Shown in pieces: positions 1 through 8,413 of a stretch of 64,000 nt of DNA (position 1 is the stretch's first letter; every line of letters starts with the position of its first letter). Made by a program: the position numbers and the translations under genes. Below the pieces are notes generated by a model. That model searched no databases, was not told the DNA's origin, and worked only from the letters and a program-made list of their open reading frames with translations. Source of the DNA: Bog-756 sp963812885 (GTDB lineage Bacteria; Actinomycetota; Acidimicrobiia; Acidimicrobiales; RAAP-2); the NCBI GenBank assembly GCA_963812885.1, contig CAWEWZ010000002.1, forward strand, positions 496,001 through 560,000, read 5' to 3'.

Positions 1-1
1 G

Positions 2-163
2 AACCTGGCCCGTATGGAGATCCGGGTGATGTTCGACCGGCTGCTCGACCGGGTCCCCGACATCCGGCTCGACGGCCAGGTGCAGCGGCTCCGATCCAAC
101 TTCATCAACGGCGTGAAGCACATCCCGGTGGCGTTCACTCCCTCGGCTCCGGTCGGACGCTGA
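2..163 (+). CDS. Cytochrome P450, C-terminal end (partial at window edge)
   Basis: The frame is open from base 2 and stops at a TGA at 161-163, giving the last 53 residues of a protein that begins outside the window. The residues NLARMEIRVMFDRLLDRVPD followed by a short beta-rich tail (LRSNFINGVKHIPVAFTP) match the end of bacterial P450s, where the helix after the heme cysteine loop runs into the final beta sheet. The heme-binding cysteine itself is not in the window. Two F420-type oxidoreductase genes follow on the same strand, a common neighbourhood for lipid- or steroid-degrading genes in actinobacteria. The substrate cannot be told from this fragment. Confidence 0.75.
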   Translation, partial: NLARMEIRVMFDRLLDRVPDIRLDGQVQRLRSNFINGVKHIPVAFTPSAPVGR

Positions 164-209
164 GCCGACCGGCCCCGCACGCCGGCGACCCACCAGAAAG
201 CGGACTCCC

Positions 210-1103
210 ATGCGGTTCCACCAAGCAGTCACCTTCCTGCCCGTCGACGAGATGATCGCCCTGTCGGTGGCGTGCGACACCATGGGCTATTCGGGCGTCT
301 ACTTCTCCGATCACCTGTTCAACCCGCGCGACCTCAAGTCGCGGTACACCTACTCCGAGGCCCCTGACGGCGCTCCCTTCTGGGAGAAGGAGACCGAGTG
401 GCCCGACCCGATGTGCCTGATCTCGGCGTTGGCCGCGGTGACCACCAATCTGACCTTCACCACCGGCATCTACATCGCCCCGGTCCGGGACCTGATCACC
501 GTGGCCAAGTCGGTGGGCACCGCCGCGGTGCTCTCCCACGACCGGGTCAGGCTGGGGGTGGGGGTGGGCTGGTGCGAGGAGGAGTTCGTCCAGACCGGCC
601 AGGACTTCCACAACCGGGGCAAGCGCCTGAACGACATGATCCCCGCCCTTCGGGCGCTGTGGCAGGGCGGTTGGGTCGAATACCACGGGACCCACTACGA
701 CGTGCCGCTGTGCCAGATGAACCCCTCGCCGAAGCTGCCCATCCCCATCCTGGGCGGCGGGGACTCCGATGCCGCCCTGCGTCGGGCCTCCACCCTGTGC
801 GACGGATGGATCAACACCGGGGCGGCGCTCCCCGACGAGGCCTTCGCCGAGGTCGGGAGGATCCAGGACGCGCTCAAGCAGGCCGGACGGGACAACGAGC
901 CGTTCTCGATCTACCTGGCCGTCAAGGCCTTCCCCGACCTCGACCTCTACCGCCGCCTCGAGGACGTGGGCGTGACCGATGTGCTGTGTGCGCCGTGGAT
1001 GGGGGTCAAGGCCACCGAGGACGACACCCCCGAGTCCATCCATGCGGCCCGGGTGGCGATGTGCGAGCAGTTCGCCGAGCACATCATCGCAGCCATGGGC
1101 TGA
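210..1103 (+). CDS. LLM class (luciferase-like) F420-dependent oxidoreductase
   Basis: This 297-residue protein starts at an ATG (MRFHQAVTFLPVDEMIALSV) and has the luciferase-like TIM-barrel pattern: an early segment with FSDHLF, a middle segment with TTGIYIAP and RVRLGVGVGWCEEEF, and PIPILGGGDSDAALRRAS near residue 180. In actinobacteria such proteins usually use coenzyme F420 for hydride transfer, but cofactor and substrate here are inferred from the family only. The gene lies 46 bases after the P450 fragment and 77 bases before a second member of the same superfamily, so the three are likely co-transcribed. Confidence 0.88.
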   Translation: MRFHQAVTFLPVDEMIALSVACDTMGYSGVYFSDHLFNPRDLKSRYTYSEAPDGAPFWEKETEWPDPMCLISALAAVTTNLTFTTGIYIAPVRDLITVAKSVGTAAVLSHDRVRLGVGVGWCEEEFVQTGQDFHNRGKRLNDMIPALRALWQGGWVEYHGTHYDVPLCQMNPSPKLPIPILGGGDSDAALRRASTLCDGWINTGAALPDEAFAEVGRIQDALKQAGRDNEPFSIYLAVKAFPDLDLYRRLEDVGVTDVLCAPWMGVKATEDDTPESIHAARVAMCEQFAEHIIAAMG

Positions 1104-1180
1104 GCCGGCGGCCCCGGCCCACAGGCCGACCACGACAGCCGGCATTAAGGTCGAAGGCCCTAGGCACCAGGGAGGAACCG

Positions 1181-2215
1181 ATGAAGGACATGAAGCTCGG
1201 ATTGCAGCTCGGCTACTGGGGGTCCGGCCCGCCGGCCAACGCACCGGAGCTGGTGGCCGAGGCCGAGCGGCTGGGTTTCGACTCGATCTGGACGGCCGAG
1301 GCCTACGGCTCGGATGCGCTCACCCCGCTCAGCTGGTGGGGCTCGCAGACCCGTCGGGTCCGCCTCGGCACCGCCCTGTGCCAGATGTCGGCCCGCACCC
1401 CGACGGCCATGGGCATGGCCGCCATCACCCTCGACCATCTGTCGGGGGGGCGGTTCGTGCTCGGCCTCGGCGTGTCCGGGCCCCAGGTCGTCGAGGGATG
1501 GTACGGCCAGTCGTTCGAGAAGCCGTTGGCCCGGACCGTCGAGTACGTGGACATCGTGCGCCAGGTGATCGCCAGGGAGGCGCCGGTCACCAGTGACGGT
1601 CCCGCCTACCCGCTCCCCTATCCGGGCGGCACCGGGCTGGGGAAGCCGCTCAAGCCCATCGTCCATCCGCTGCGCAAGGAGATCCCGATCATCCTGGGGG
1701 CCGAAGGACCGAAGAACGTGGCCCTGGCCGCAGAGATCGCCGACGGGTGGTTCCCCATCTTCTTCTCCCCCAACGCGGTCAAGGCCTTCGAGCCGGCGCT
1801 GGCCGAGGGCTTCGCCCGACCGGGTGCACGGCACAGTGCCGACGACTTCGAGGTCATCGCCTTCGCCCCGACCCTCATCGACGACGACATCGAGCGGGCC
1901 GCCGACAACTACCGGCCCTTCATCGCCCTCTACATCGGCGGCATGGGGGCGAAGTCGATGAACTTCCACTTCGACGTCTTCGCCCGGATGGGCTACGAGG
2001 CCGAGGCCAGCAAGATCCAGGAGCTCTACCTCGAGGGCCGCAAGGACGAAGCCGCGGCCGCCGTCCCCACCAGGCTCATCGAGGACACCGCCCTGATCGG
2101 GCCCAAGGAGAAGATCAGGGACGACCTCGAGGGGTGGAAGGAATCCATCGCCACCACACTGCTGGTGTCGGGGAGCCCCGACACCCTGCAGACCATGGCC
2201 GAGTTGATGCTTTAG
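1181..2215 (+). CDS. LLM class F420-dependent oxidoreductase, second copy
   Basis: This 344-residue protein begins at ATG 1181, preceded by GGAGG seven bases upstream. The open frame extends much further upstream only because it reads through the previous gene out of frame. Family signs are the N-terminal LGLQLGYWGSGPP, FDSIWTAEAYGSDALTPL, LSGGRFVLGLGVSGPQVVEG near residue 95, and EIPIILGAEGPKNVALAAEI near residue 170. It resembles the longer LLM subfamily that is abundant in mycobacteria and Acidimicrobiia. It is not a close copy of the preceding LLM protein, so the pair is probably an old functional pairing and not a recent duplication. Confidence 0.88.
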   Translation: MKDMKLGLQLGYWGSGPPANAPELVAEAERLGFDSIWTAEAYGSDALTPLSWWGSQTRRVRLGTALCQMSARTPTAMGMAAITLDHLSGGRFVLGLGVSGPQVVEGWYGQSFEKPLARTVEYVDIVRQVIAREAPVTSDGPAYPLPYPGGTGLGKPLKPIVHPLRKEIPIILGAEGPKNVALAAEIADGWFPIFFSPNAVKAFEPALAEGFARPGARHSADDFEVIAFAPTLIDDDIERAADNYRPFIALYIGGMGAKSMNFHFDVFARMGYEAEASKIQELYLEGRKDEAAAAVPTRLIEDTALIGPKEKIRDDLEGWKESIATTLLVSGSPDTLQTMAELML

Positions 2216-2242
2216 GTGGGCGGCGGCTCCCGCTCCGCTTGA

Positions 2243-3055
2243 TCACCGTCTGCGGGTCCTGTTCCGTCTGCTCAGGCTTCGATAGAGATCCATCGTGCTC
2301 GGATGAACGGAATCAAGCGGTTCGATGTCGTCGGCCACGAGCGTGATCAGCTCGGACATCGCCGCTTCCACCCCCGCAGGATTGCCTGCCAGGTCCGCCG
2401 CCCGCATCAACATCCGGTACAGCCGTTCGTCATAGGGGCTGGCCAGAAGCCCTTTACGGGCCGCCCACTCGGCTGTTGGCGAATCTCCCTCCGACAGGCA
2501 CCACCCAGCCAGGCGACCGCTCAGATCGACAATGGCACCCTCGATGGCCGGACCGATGCCTTCGAGAATCGGCCAGTCCGACGAACGCAACCCTTCCAAC
2601 GGCCTCCCCCGTACCAACTCCAGTGCCGCCTGCCATCTCCCGGTGTCGTTCGAATCGGCATGCGACACGAACCTGTCCCAATCGGTACCCACCGTGTTCG
2701 ACAACATCAATCGGCCGTGCGAACGCGGCAGATGGTCTTGACCGTCGCTCGAGCGGCCAAGCGACCTTCTCGCCACTGACGCAGTCGAATGAAGGCTCGA
2801 CGGCGCCATCAGCCGATCCGGCCACAGCGCGGTCGCCCAGGCCTCATTGGAGGCACCGTTCGGATGCAAGGCCAAGTAGACGACGAGCTCTTTGGCCCAC
2901 GCCCGGGTGAAGTCGCGGGCCGCACCCCGAACCTCGATCGGGCCCAGCACGGCCACTTCGATCTCGTGATTGACGCCGACATCGCCCCGTGGACTGGCGC
3001 GTACCCGGCTGCCGCCACGGGTCCGTTTCGCATCGGACCCGCCAACCGACGGCAC
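2243..3055 (-). CDS. BTAD (bacterial transcriptional activator) domain segment of a broken LysM-BTAD protein
   Basis: The frame encodes a winged-helix-like stretch (HEIEVAVLGPIEVRGAARDF, then ELVVYLALHPNGASNEAWATALWPDR) followed by an all-helical BTAD repeat region (AAEWAARKGLL-type helices, YDERLYRMLMRAADLAGNPA). This is the usual C-terminal half of the large membrane protein at the end of actinobacterial Tad operons. It overlaps the upstream LysM segment (2844-4622) in another frame. The homology passes from one frame to the other somewhere between about 3000 and 3070, so this is most likely the C-terminus of the same gene and not an independent SARP regulator. The arginine-rich first 25 codons are probably not real coding sequence. 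Confidence 0.7.
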   Translation of the reverse strand: MPSVGGSDAKRTRGGSRVRASPRGDVGVNHEIEVAVLGPIEVRGAARDFTRAWAKELVVYLALHPNGASNEAWATALWPDRLMAPSSLHSTASVARRSLGRSSDGQDHLPRSHGRLMLSNTVGTDWDRFVSHADSNDTGRWQAALELVRGRPLEGLRSSDWPILEGIGPAIEGAIVDLSGRLAGWCLSEGDSPTAEWAARKGLLASPYDERLYRMLMRAADLAGNPAGVEAAMSELITLVADDIEPLDSVHPSTMDLYRSLSRRNRTRRR

Positions 3056-4622
3056 CGACCACTCGGAGGGATATGCGGTCAGACTCCGTCGCCTCGAGCT
3101 CAGGCAGCGGCATCGGCACGGGGAGGTTCAAATACGGCTCTTCGGACAAGAACACCGACTGTCGATTCATCGCTGTGTCCAGCAGGCGAGTGATCTCTCC
3201 CAGATCTGCAGCTGCGACCTGCTGCGGGCGGACGACCGTACCGAGGAGCTCGAGAGAGGACGTCCGAACGTGGCCCGACAGGCTCACGGTGTGATCGCCA
3301 CCTCTCGCTCGTCCTGAGGCAACGACGGCGATTCCGAGGCGGTGATCTGAGGCCACTTCGAGCAGCTCGGCAACGTCGGTATCGGTCACTGAGGGAGCGC
3401 ATACGACGACCACGGGGTCCCATCGGTCGGACGTGTCGACAGTTCGCGCTTGGGCGAATGATTGTAGCTTTGAGGTGTCCAACAGAGTTTCTGCTCTGAG
3501 CCGACGGCTCAGAAGTTGATCGAGGAGCGGCGACACATCATCAACCGCTCTGACCCGGTCGAAACGCTCCAGCTCTGCGCCGAAGCCGACCGTCTTGAGG
3601 TCAAAGCGACCACTCCAGTAGGAGGTGGCCAACTCCAAGGCCAACGCACGGATGACGCCTTCACAGTCGGCAGCGTCTCCGTTCACCGATAGCGTTCCCA
3701 ATGACTCGAGGTTGACCATGACGAGACCGCCGGATCCTTGTCCGACTGTGACCAACAAGGGCGCCGGTTGGATCGCCCCTCTTCGTGCACCACCCTTCGG
3801 ATCACTCGTTGGAAGCTCTGCTCTCGGTATGGACACTGTCCGATCACCGGGTTCTGCTCTGAATGCGGAGGGAATGCGCTCGTCGTCGATGGGCCCGTTG
3901 ACAGTCAACTGGATCGAGTCAGCGTGAACGGTGAGGCCCAACACGCTCGGGGCATCTCTCTCCAGGCCGATCCAGGCGCCGGCCAACAGGCGCAGCGCAC
4001 TATCCACGTCGCGGACGATCTCAGGTCCCTCTCCTAGCCGGAGTCGCCCCTCGAAGCGACTCTGGTCTCGGTCGGGCAATCTGATGTAGGTGCCCTCCCT
4101 GCGGTGGCGTTGCTGCACCCGTCTCATACGGTCGAGCAGGCCGACGACACCTGCTCCCACGACCCCACCGCCCAAGGGCACCGCAGGTGCACCCGGATCG
4201 ATCGGTCCACCGGTACGAACTGCGGCAGTCACTCGACCGAACACGAGGTCACGTTCGGACTCCACGGCGGCAGGGCCCCGACGGACGATCGATGTGGTTC
4301 TCAGATGACCGAATGGCGGAGGCAGCTCGAGCGACCAGCCCGGCCGGATCCAGTGATCCGGTGTGAGCGCTCCCCCGTCGGCCTGAGGCACGTCGTAGTT
4401 GAGCGCCGCGATCTCCTTCCATCGAAAAGGAGATCCGAGCCTGTCTTCGGCGATCGACCAGAGCGTCTCGCGTGGCATCACCAGATGGTCCTGGCTCTTG
4501 TCGACGGGCGTGCCAGGCTGGAGCGACTCGCGGGTGACCGGCTCAGCTACCTCGGTCCGAGCGGGAGGTGTCCAGACGGTGGCATCTTCGACGACCGGAT
4601 CGTCGATGACGGGCAGGGACAT
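2844..4622 (-). CDS. LysM-containing central segment of a broken Tad-operon LysM-BTAD protein
   Basis: Near residues 47-100 there is a LysM-like motif (HLVMPRETLWSIAEDRLG followed by RWKEIAALNYDVPQADGG), which in this family sits outside the membrane segments and may contact peptidoglycan. A long region without a clear motif follows, up to a leucine- and proline-rich linker (YLNLPVPMPLPELEATESDR near residue 505). After that the frame becomes arginine-rich nonsense and the expected BTAD domain continues in another frame (2243-3055). Upstream, the membrane-spanning N-terminus lies in a third frame (4543-5122). The intact gene would span 2243-5122, about 960 codons. Confidence 0.7.
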   Translation of the reverse strand: MSLPVIDDPVVEDATVWTPPARTEVAEPVTRESLQPGTPVDKSQDHLVMPRETLWSIAEDRLGSPFRWKEIAALNYDVPQADGGALTPDHWIRPGWSLELPPPFGHLRTTSIVRRGPAAVESERDLVFGRVTAAVRTGGPIDPGAPAVPLGGGVVGAGVVGLLDRMRRVQQRHRREGTYIRLPDRDQSRFEGRLRLGEGPEIVRDVDSALRLLAGAWIGLERDAPSVLGLTVHADSIQLTVNGPIDDERIPSAFRAEPGDRTVSIPRAELPTSDPKGGARRGAIQPAPLLVTVGQGSGGLVMVNLESLGTLSVNGDAADCEGVIRALALELATSYWSGRFDLKTVGFGAELERFDRVRAVDDVSPLLDQLLSRRLRAETLLDTSKLQSFAQARTVDTSDRWDPVVVVCAPSVTDTDVAELLEVASDHRLGIAVVASGRARGGDHTVSLSGHVRTSSLELLGTVVRPQQVAAADLGEITRLLDTAMNRQSVFLSEEPYLNLPVPMPLPELEATESDRISLRVVGAVGWRVRCETDPWRQPGTRQSTGRCRRQSRDRSGRAGPDRGSGCGPRLHPGVGQRARRLLGLASERCLQ

Positions 4623-5122
4623 CGCACGGGTCCATCGCCCTCGGATGACCTCCGACGACTAGTGGGCGCGGGCGGGAGAGCCCGAAGTGGGCTGATCTCA
4701 CTGCACTGGGGGCGGGCCTCTCCAACGGACGGCTCATCGAGGAGACCGCCAGAGTCGCACCGATCAGGAAGGCAGCTGCCGACTGGACGGTCCGACTGGC
4801 AGGGATCCTGGCCGACGGCCGACCCGTCAGCACCGACCTGGCTTCGATTGCTACACACAGGGTCATCCACGCCCAAGAGATCCACCCCAAGAGGAGCGCC
4901 CCGCGCAGCAACAGATGAGAAACCAGGATCGGACTGGACGACCGGTCCGACAACAACCGTTCCTTGGCGGACAGCAGGCCCAGGTGGGCAAGCGGGAGGC
5001 CTCCCAGCGCATAGAGCACAAATGGAACGACCGACGACAATGACGCCGAGGACAGCCGCGCACAGCGCCGCCCGAGTGAGGCCGGTTGGGCGTGCATGCC
5101 GGCGTAGACCCCTCGTCGTCAT
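4543..5122 (-). CDS. Membrane-spanning N-terminal segment of the broken LysM-BTAD protein
   Basis: The likely start is ATG 5122, which overlaps the stop of the preceding TadG-like gene by four bases. It reads MTTRGLRRHARPTGLTRAAL and a hydrophobic helix. Near 5030 the sense frame changes, continuing as VPFVLYALGGLPLAHLGLLS and a second hydrophobic pair (LLLRGALLLGWISWAWMTL and VQSAAAFLIGATLAVSS). This pattern of helices before a LysM domain is what intact relatives show. A further frame change near 4620-4660 leads into the LysM segment. Three frame changes in one gene, while the nine genes upstream in the operon are intact, point either to real loss of this gene or to a locally poor read. Confidence 0.6.
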
Positions 5123-5547
5123 CCCGATCCCACCGTCACCCCTTCGAGGTCGACTGCCGACGCAGACGCCGACACGGGCAGACTGTTGACCCCGATGATT
5201 CCTAGTATCTCCGTGCGGATCCGGTAGTGGATCTGCACGGTCACCGTTCCCGAAGACACGGATGCCGTGCCGGGGTGCCCTGCCGCCACGGTGAACGCTT
5301 CCGCGGTCTCGATCGCCCGCTGCCGGTCGATCTGAACGACTCCCGATCGCAGCGCGCTCACCGAAAGCGATCCCGCCCCTGCTCGAGCTGCCTGTTCCGC
5401 TTCGTCGGTCGCAGACTGCCGGGCGCTCAGCACCGAGCCTCCATCCATCACCAGCCCCAGTAACACAAATATGGCAACAAGCACGAGGACGACGAAGGCA
5501 CTGATCGACCCCTCGTCGGAGATCGAGAGCGGTGGCGTCCGACCCAT
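5119..5547 (-). CDS. TadG/TadE-like pilus assembly protein (pseudopilin type)
   Basis: This 142-residue protein has a short N-terminal stretch (SISDEGSISAFVVLVLVAIF) with one hydrophobic helix, then GLVMDGGSVLSARQSATDEAEQAARAGA, the pattern of TadG-like proteins in which the transmembrane segment is followed by a small extracytoplasmic domain. It begins two bases after the stop of the preceding TadE-like gene and its stop overlaps the start of the membrane-LysM gene by four bases, so all are translated from one message. It probably sits in the cytoplasmic membrane and helps anchor or assemble Flp pili. Confidence 0.75.
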   Translation of the reverse strand: MGRTPPLSISDEGSISAFVVLVLVAIFVLLGLVMDGGSVLSARQSATDEAEQAARAGAGSLSVSALRSGVVQIDRQRAIETAEAFTVAAGHPGTASVSSGTVTVQIHYRIRTEILGIIGVNSLPVSASASAVDLEGVTVGSG

Positions 5548-5548
5548 C

Positions 5549-5971
5549 TCAGGAGACTGACCGATAGGGGTCGATCGGTACAGTCGCCGACGCTCGGACG
5601 GTGGTATCGCCGGGGAGTCCCGGAGCCGACAGATCGGCCAGGCTCACCTGGCACGCCACAGTCACGGTGACGTATCCGCCCGGGTAGAAGTGGCTCACGT
5701 CGGTATCGATCTGCGCATGAACACAGGTGTGGATGCGATCGAAGATGCCCACCACCGCACTTGCCGCCGCTCCCTCTTCGGCGGTGACGGAGTCCGGGAG
5801 TACGGAGGCGGCCTGGGCACCGGCTCTCGATGCCTCGACAACCTGCTGCCGGGCTTCGGAGACGCGTCCGAAGGCCAAGATGCATGAAGCCAGCACGAAC
5901 AACAAGGGTGCGATCACGATCAGCTCGACCATCAGACTGCCAGCCTCATCTCGAGGCGCCCTGCATTTCAT
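5549..5971 (-). CDS. TadE-like pseudopilin
   Basis: This 140-residue protein has the TadE signature: a short basic leader, then DEAGSLMVELIVIAPLLFVLASCILAFGRV, where the E that follows the cleavage-type glycine region and the single hydrophobic helix are typical of class III prepilin-like proteins. The rest (about residues 45-140) is a small extracytoplasmic domain with two cysteines (HTCVHAQI and VACQVS) that could form a disulfide. It overlaps the previous gene's stop by four bases (ATGA) and is followed by the TadG-like gene after one base. Confidence 0.75.
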   Translation of the reverse strand: MKCRAPRDEAGSLMVELIVIAPLLFVLASCILAFGRVSEARQQVVEASRAGAQAASVLPDSVTAEEGAAASAVVGIFDRIHTCVHAQIDTDVSHFYPGGYVTVTVACQVSLADLSAPGLPGDTTVRASATVPIDPYRSVS

Positions 5972-6318
5972 TCGGAGCCTCGGAACTCCTGAACCGGTCC
6001 AACATCAACCGACGATACAGGAAGCACCATGCCGGGCACGATGGAGATCGCGGTACCCGTGACGGTCATGCGGATCAGGTCACCGGGCATCACGGCGGCA
6101 ACCGCACTGGAGGATGACAAGGCGGAGCCCGGTCCCTCGAGGATCGAGTCGGCACGGGCCTGTCCGACGGCAACTCCCCCGCCAAAGGCTCGTGCCGCTC
6201 GGTCGCCCTCGGACGCGGCCAACTGCGCGACCTGGGCTGCGTGAGCCCAGAGGGCGAATTGGATCAGGACAACCAGAATGACCATGACCACCGGGATGAC
6301 AAGCACCGCTTCGACCAC
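5968..6318 (-). CDS. TadE-like pseudopilin (start uncertain)
   Basis: The conserved part reads RGSLVVEAVLVIPVVMVILV followed by LIQFALWAHAAQVAQLAASEGDRAARAFG, a classical TadE N-terminal helix and downstream amphipathic stretch. The C-terminal domain is about 75 residues. No ATG with a good ribosome site lies just ahead of the helix. The open frame continues upstream through the pilin gene to 6639, but that part is clearly pilin DNA read out of frame. The GTG at 6318 is the first usable internal start, though it would remove the leader, so the true start may overlap the pilin stop (near 6360). Its stop overlaps the next tadE start by four bases. Confidence 0.65.
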   Translation of the reverse strand: MVEAVLVIPVVMVILVVLIQFALWAHAAQVAQLAASEGDRAARAFGGGVAVGQARADSILEGPGSALSSSSAVAAVMPGDLIRMTVTGTAISIVPGMVLPVSSVDVGPVQEFRGSE

Positions 6319-6359
6319 CAGAGATCCGCGATCGTCGAGACTCCGTTTCTCACCGGCAG

Positions 6360-6551
6360 CTAGTTGAGATTGATCGAGTTCGTCTTGGCCGTCACCTTGG
6401 CCACGATGATCGCTCCTACGGTGATCGCCAACGCAGCGAAGATGGCGGTGATGATGACCGTTTCGACGACAGAGCCCGCGTCGTCCCAGCCGCCATTCAC
6501 CTCGAGTCGAGCTCGTAGGTAGGTCCATACAACTGCTATCTGACTTGGCAT
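6360..6551 (-). CDS. Flp-type pilin
   Basis: This 63-residue product is a very small protein with a basic N-terminal part (MPSQIAVVWTYLRARLEVNG), the motif DDAGSVVETVIITAIFAALAITVGAIIVAKV and a short polar tail. It matches the actinobacterial Flp pilin pattern, in which the glutamate follows a GS-type cleavage region and the hydrophobic helix forms the pilus core. ATG 6551 is chosen over the upstream ATG because GGGAG lies at the right distance before it. It lies between tadC and the tadE genes, the normal position for the major pilin. No prepilin peptidase (TadV) gene is seen in the window. Confidence 0.8.
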   Translation of the reverse strand: MPSQIAVVWTYLRARLEVNGGWDDAGSVVETVIITAIFAALAITVGAIIVAKVTAKTNSINLN

Positions 6552-6638
6552 TCTCAGACTCCCTTTCACATGCGGTGGGCGGACTACATCTGTTGACGCT
6601 GCACTGACAATCGACTAGTTGTTCTTGGTCTGCCGGCA

Positions 6639-7565
6639 TCAGAGACCGCCCAGAATCCGGCTGAAGGCGGGATAGCCGATGAAGAGGAGGAAGCCGAATA
6701 GGAGAAAAGCTCCCGGTAGGAACAGCCGCTCGGTCATGGCGTTGGCGACGGACTCGGCGTCAGCCTGCTCGTGGCGACGCAGCGAGACGGCCCTCGAACT
6801 CAGCGCTTGACGAATTCGGGCACCCTCCGTTCCCGCCAATTCGACCATCGTCGAGAGTTCCACCAGCTCGGGAACGGCGATCTCGGAGCCCAATTGACCG
6901 AGGCCCGACCACGGGGATTGCCCGGCGTCCCTAGCCTTGGACAGAGCCTTGGACATGCGTACCGCGGCCCAGTCATCGCTCACCTGCGATGCGGCAAACA
7001 GAGCTCCTTCGATTCCGACGCCCCCGGCCAAACTCAATACCACCAGGTCCACAAAGGATCCGATCACAATACGAAAGTGACGACGACGATCTGCGGCGCG
7101 GCTGAACAGTGAGGCGACAGGTACGGTCGCAGCTCCTATTCCGGCGGCCACGGCAATCACAAACGGCACCAGAGGGCTCATGGTCAGGCCTGCAGACGCG
7201 GCTGCGACCCAGACGAGGGGAGGTCCCAGGAGGCCGACCCCTCCGGCAACAAGGATCTTCGATGCCAATCCCTCTGTTGACTCACCGGTGATGGCAAGTG
7301 CGGGTAGGAGTGCAAGCCAACGCGGGTGGGAAGCAGCGGCGGTGCACTCGCCCCACGAGGCCAGCGCGCGACTTGCCCCGGTCCAGGGACGCCACGGATG
7401 CGTCCTGCCGGCACCGGCTCCGGCTGCCGGATCGATGCCCGTCGTCGCCGGGCGGCTCATTGCTGCGGCGACGGATTCGAGAGTTGGGGGTGGTACCCGC
7501 ATGCAACCGACTGCCCCGATGCAGCCCAAGGCGGCCGTCGCGCCCAGGATGACCACGATGCTCAC
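6639..7565 (-). CDS. tadC: Tad pilus inner-membrane platform protein TadC
   Basis: This 308-residue protein has a type II secretion F domain. There is an N-terminal helix, a hydrophobic pair around residues 105-150, the F-domain core (SFVDLVVLSLAGGVGIEGAL, then VPELVELSTMVELAGTEGAR) and a C-terminal pair of helices ending LFIGYPAFSRILGGL. TadC forms the membrane platform with TadB, against which the TadA ATPase works. The start overlaps the end of tadB by four bases. The 70 bases to the pilin gene are the longest gap inside this part of the operon. Confidence 0.85.
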   Translation of the reverse strand: MSIVVILGATAALGCIGAVGCMRVPPPTLESVAAAMSRPATTGIDPAAGAGAGRTHPWRPWTGASRALASWGECTAAASHPRWLALLPALAITGESTEGLASKILVAGGVGLLGPPLVWVAAASAGLTMSPLVPFVIAVAAGIGAATVPVASLFSRAADRRRHFRIVIGSFVDLVVLSLAGGVGIEGALFAASQVSDDWAAVRMSKALSKARDAGQSPWSGLGQLGSEIAVPELVELSTMVELAGTEGARIRQALSSRAVSLRRHEQADAESVANAMTERLFLPGAFLLFGFLLFIGYPAFSRILGGL

Positions 7566-8413
7566 CGTCCCGCCACCCGATGTCCGAGGAGCCGTACGGG
7601 CGCCGGGGGACGGGCCAGGGCGACCATCAAGGTCAGCCCCAATCCGTACAAGAAACCGACTGCCAGCAAGACGACCTGCCCTACGCCGGAGTCGAATGGC
7701 GCCAGATAGGGATGGGCGAGGACGGTGAGACCGACAGCAAAGGCAACCGAAAACACGAGCACCGTTCTGACTCCACTGCGGACAGACGCCCTGCTCGTCT
7801 CGATCCGAAGCCGCAGTGCCACCTCATCCCTCGTCGAGTCGGCCAGTGCGGCCAACAGATCGCCCATTCGCTGTGCTCTCGAGGTGACGGCCAGCTGCAG
7901 CGCGCAGACAACGCGGTCGGCACAAGGATCGTCCAGTTCGTCCGCGAACTGCTGCAACGCATCGCGGGGGTTCATTCCGGCGTTCAGCCGTCCCGCCAGT
8001 CGCGTGGCCGCCCCACGCAGCGGCAGAGGGCTCAACGGAGCCGTGGCAACGATCGCTTGACTGAGGCCAGCTGAGGCAGCAAGGGTTCCCTGCAGCATTT
8101 CGGTCCAACTGGCGATGGATTCGATCTTCTTGATCGATACAGATCCAGATGTCTGACCAAACAACTTTGGAAGTCCGAACATGGCGGCCGCCGCGATGAA
8201 CACGGCGGCGGGCCATCCGGTGGCCAATCCGGCGAGCACACCGACGAGTACGGACAGGATCAGCAACGGACCCTGAAACTGCGCACGCTTCGTCCACCTA
8301 TTGGTCCGTGAGCTGATCGTTCTGCTCCCACGTTCGGTATGCCAGGCGGAAACAATTCCGATGATCCCGATGCCGACACCGATTCCGCTGACGACGATCA
8401 CGAAGGTATTCAT
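7562..8413 (-). CDS. tadB: Tad pilus inner-membrane platform protein TadB
   Basis: This 283-residue protein has two N-terminal hydrophobic segments (about residues 5-22 and 50-85), a cytoplasmic F-domain core with IESIASWTEMLQGTLAASAG and LSQAIVATAPLSPLPLRGAA, and two C-terminal helices. The length and arrangement match TadB of actinobacterial Tad operons. It overlaps tadA (ATGA) and tadC by four bases each, so translation is coupled. It acts with TadC as the base on which pilin subunits are extracted from the membrane. Confidence 0.85.
   Translation of the reverse strand: MNTFVIVVSGIGVGIGIIGIVSAWHTERGSRTISSRTNRWTKRAQFQGPLLILSVLVGVLAGLATGWPAAVFIAAAAMFGLPKLFGQTSGSVSIKKIESIASWTEMLQGTLAASAGLSQAIVATAPLSPLPLRGAATRLAGRLNAGMNPRDALQQFADELDDPCADRVVCALQLAVTSRAQRMGDLLAALADSTRDEVALRLRIETSRASVRSGVRTVLVFSVAFAVGLTVLAHPYLAPFDSGVGQVVLLAVGFLYGLGLTLMVALARPPAPVRLLGHRVAGR

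Noticed and set aside
135..1244. A long antisense open frame (369 codons) across the first LLM gene
   Set aside because: It is the mirror of a GC-rich coding strand, lacks domains, and the sense frame encodes a clear family protein.
398..2215. A 605-codon frame starting upstream of the second LLM gene
   Set aside because: The first 261 codons are the preceding gene read out of frame. The true start at 1181 has a good ribosome site and the family N-terminus.
5968..6639. Extending the TadE-like gene to 6639
   Set aside because: The added part lies over the pilin gene in another frame and has an unnatural composition.
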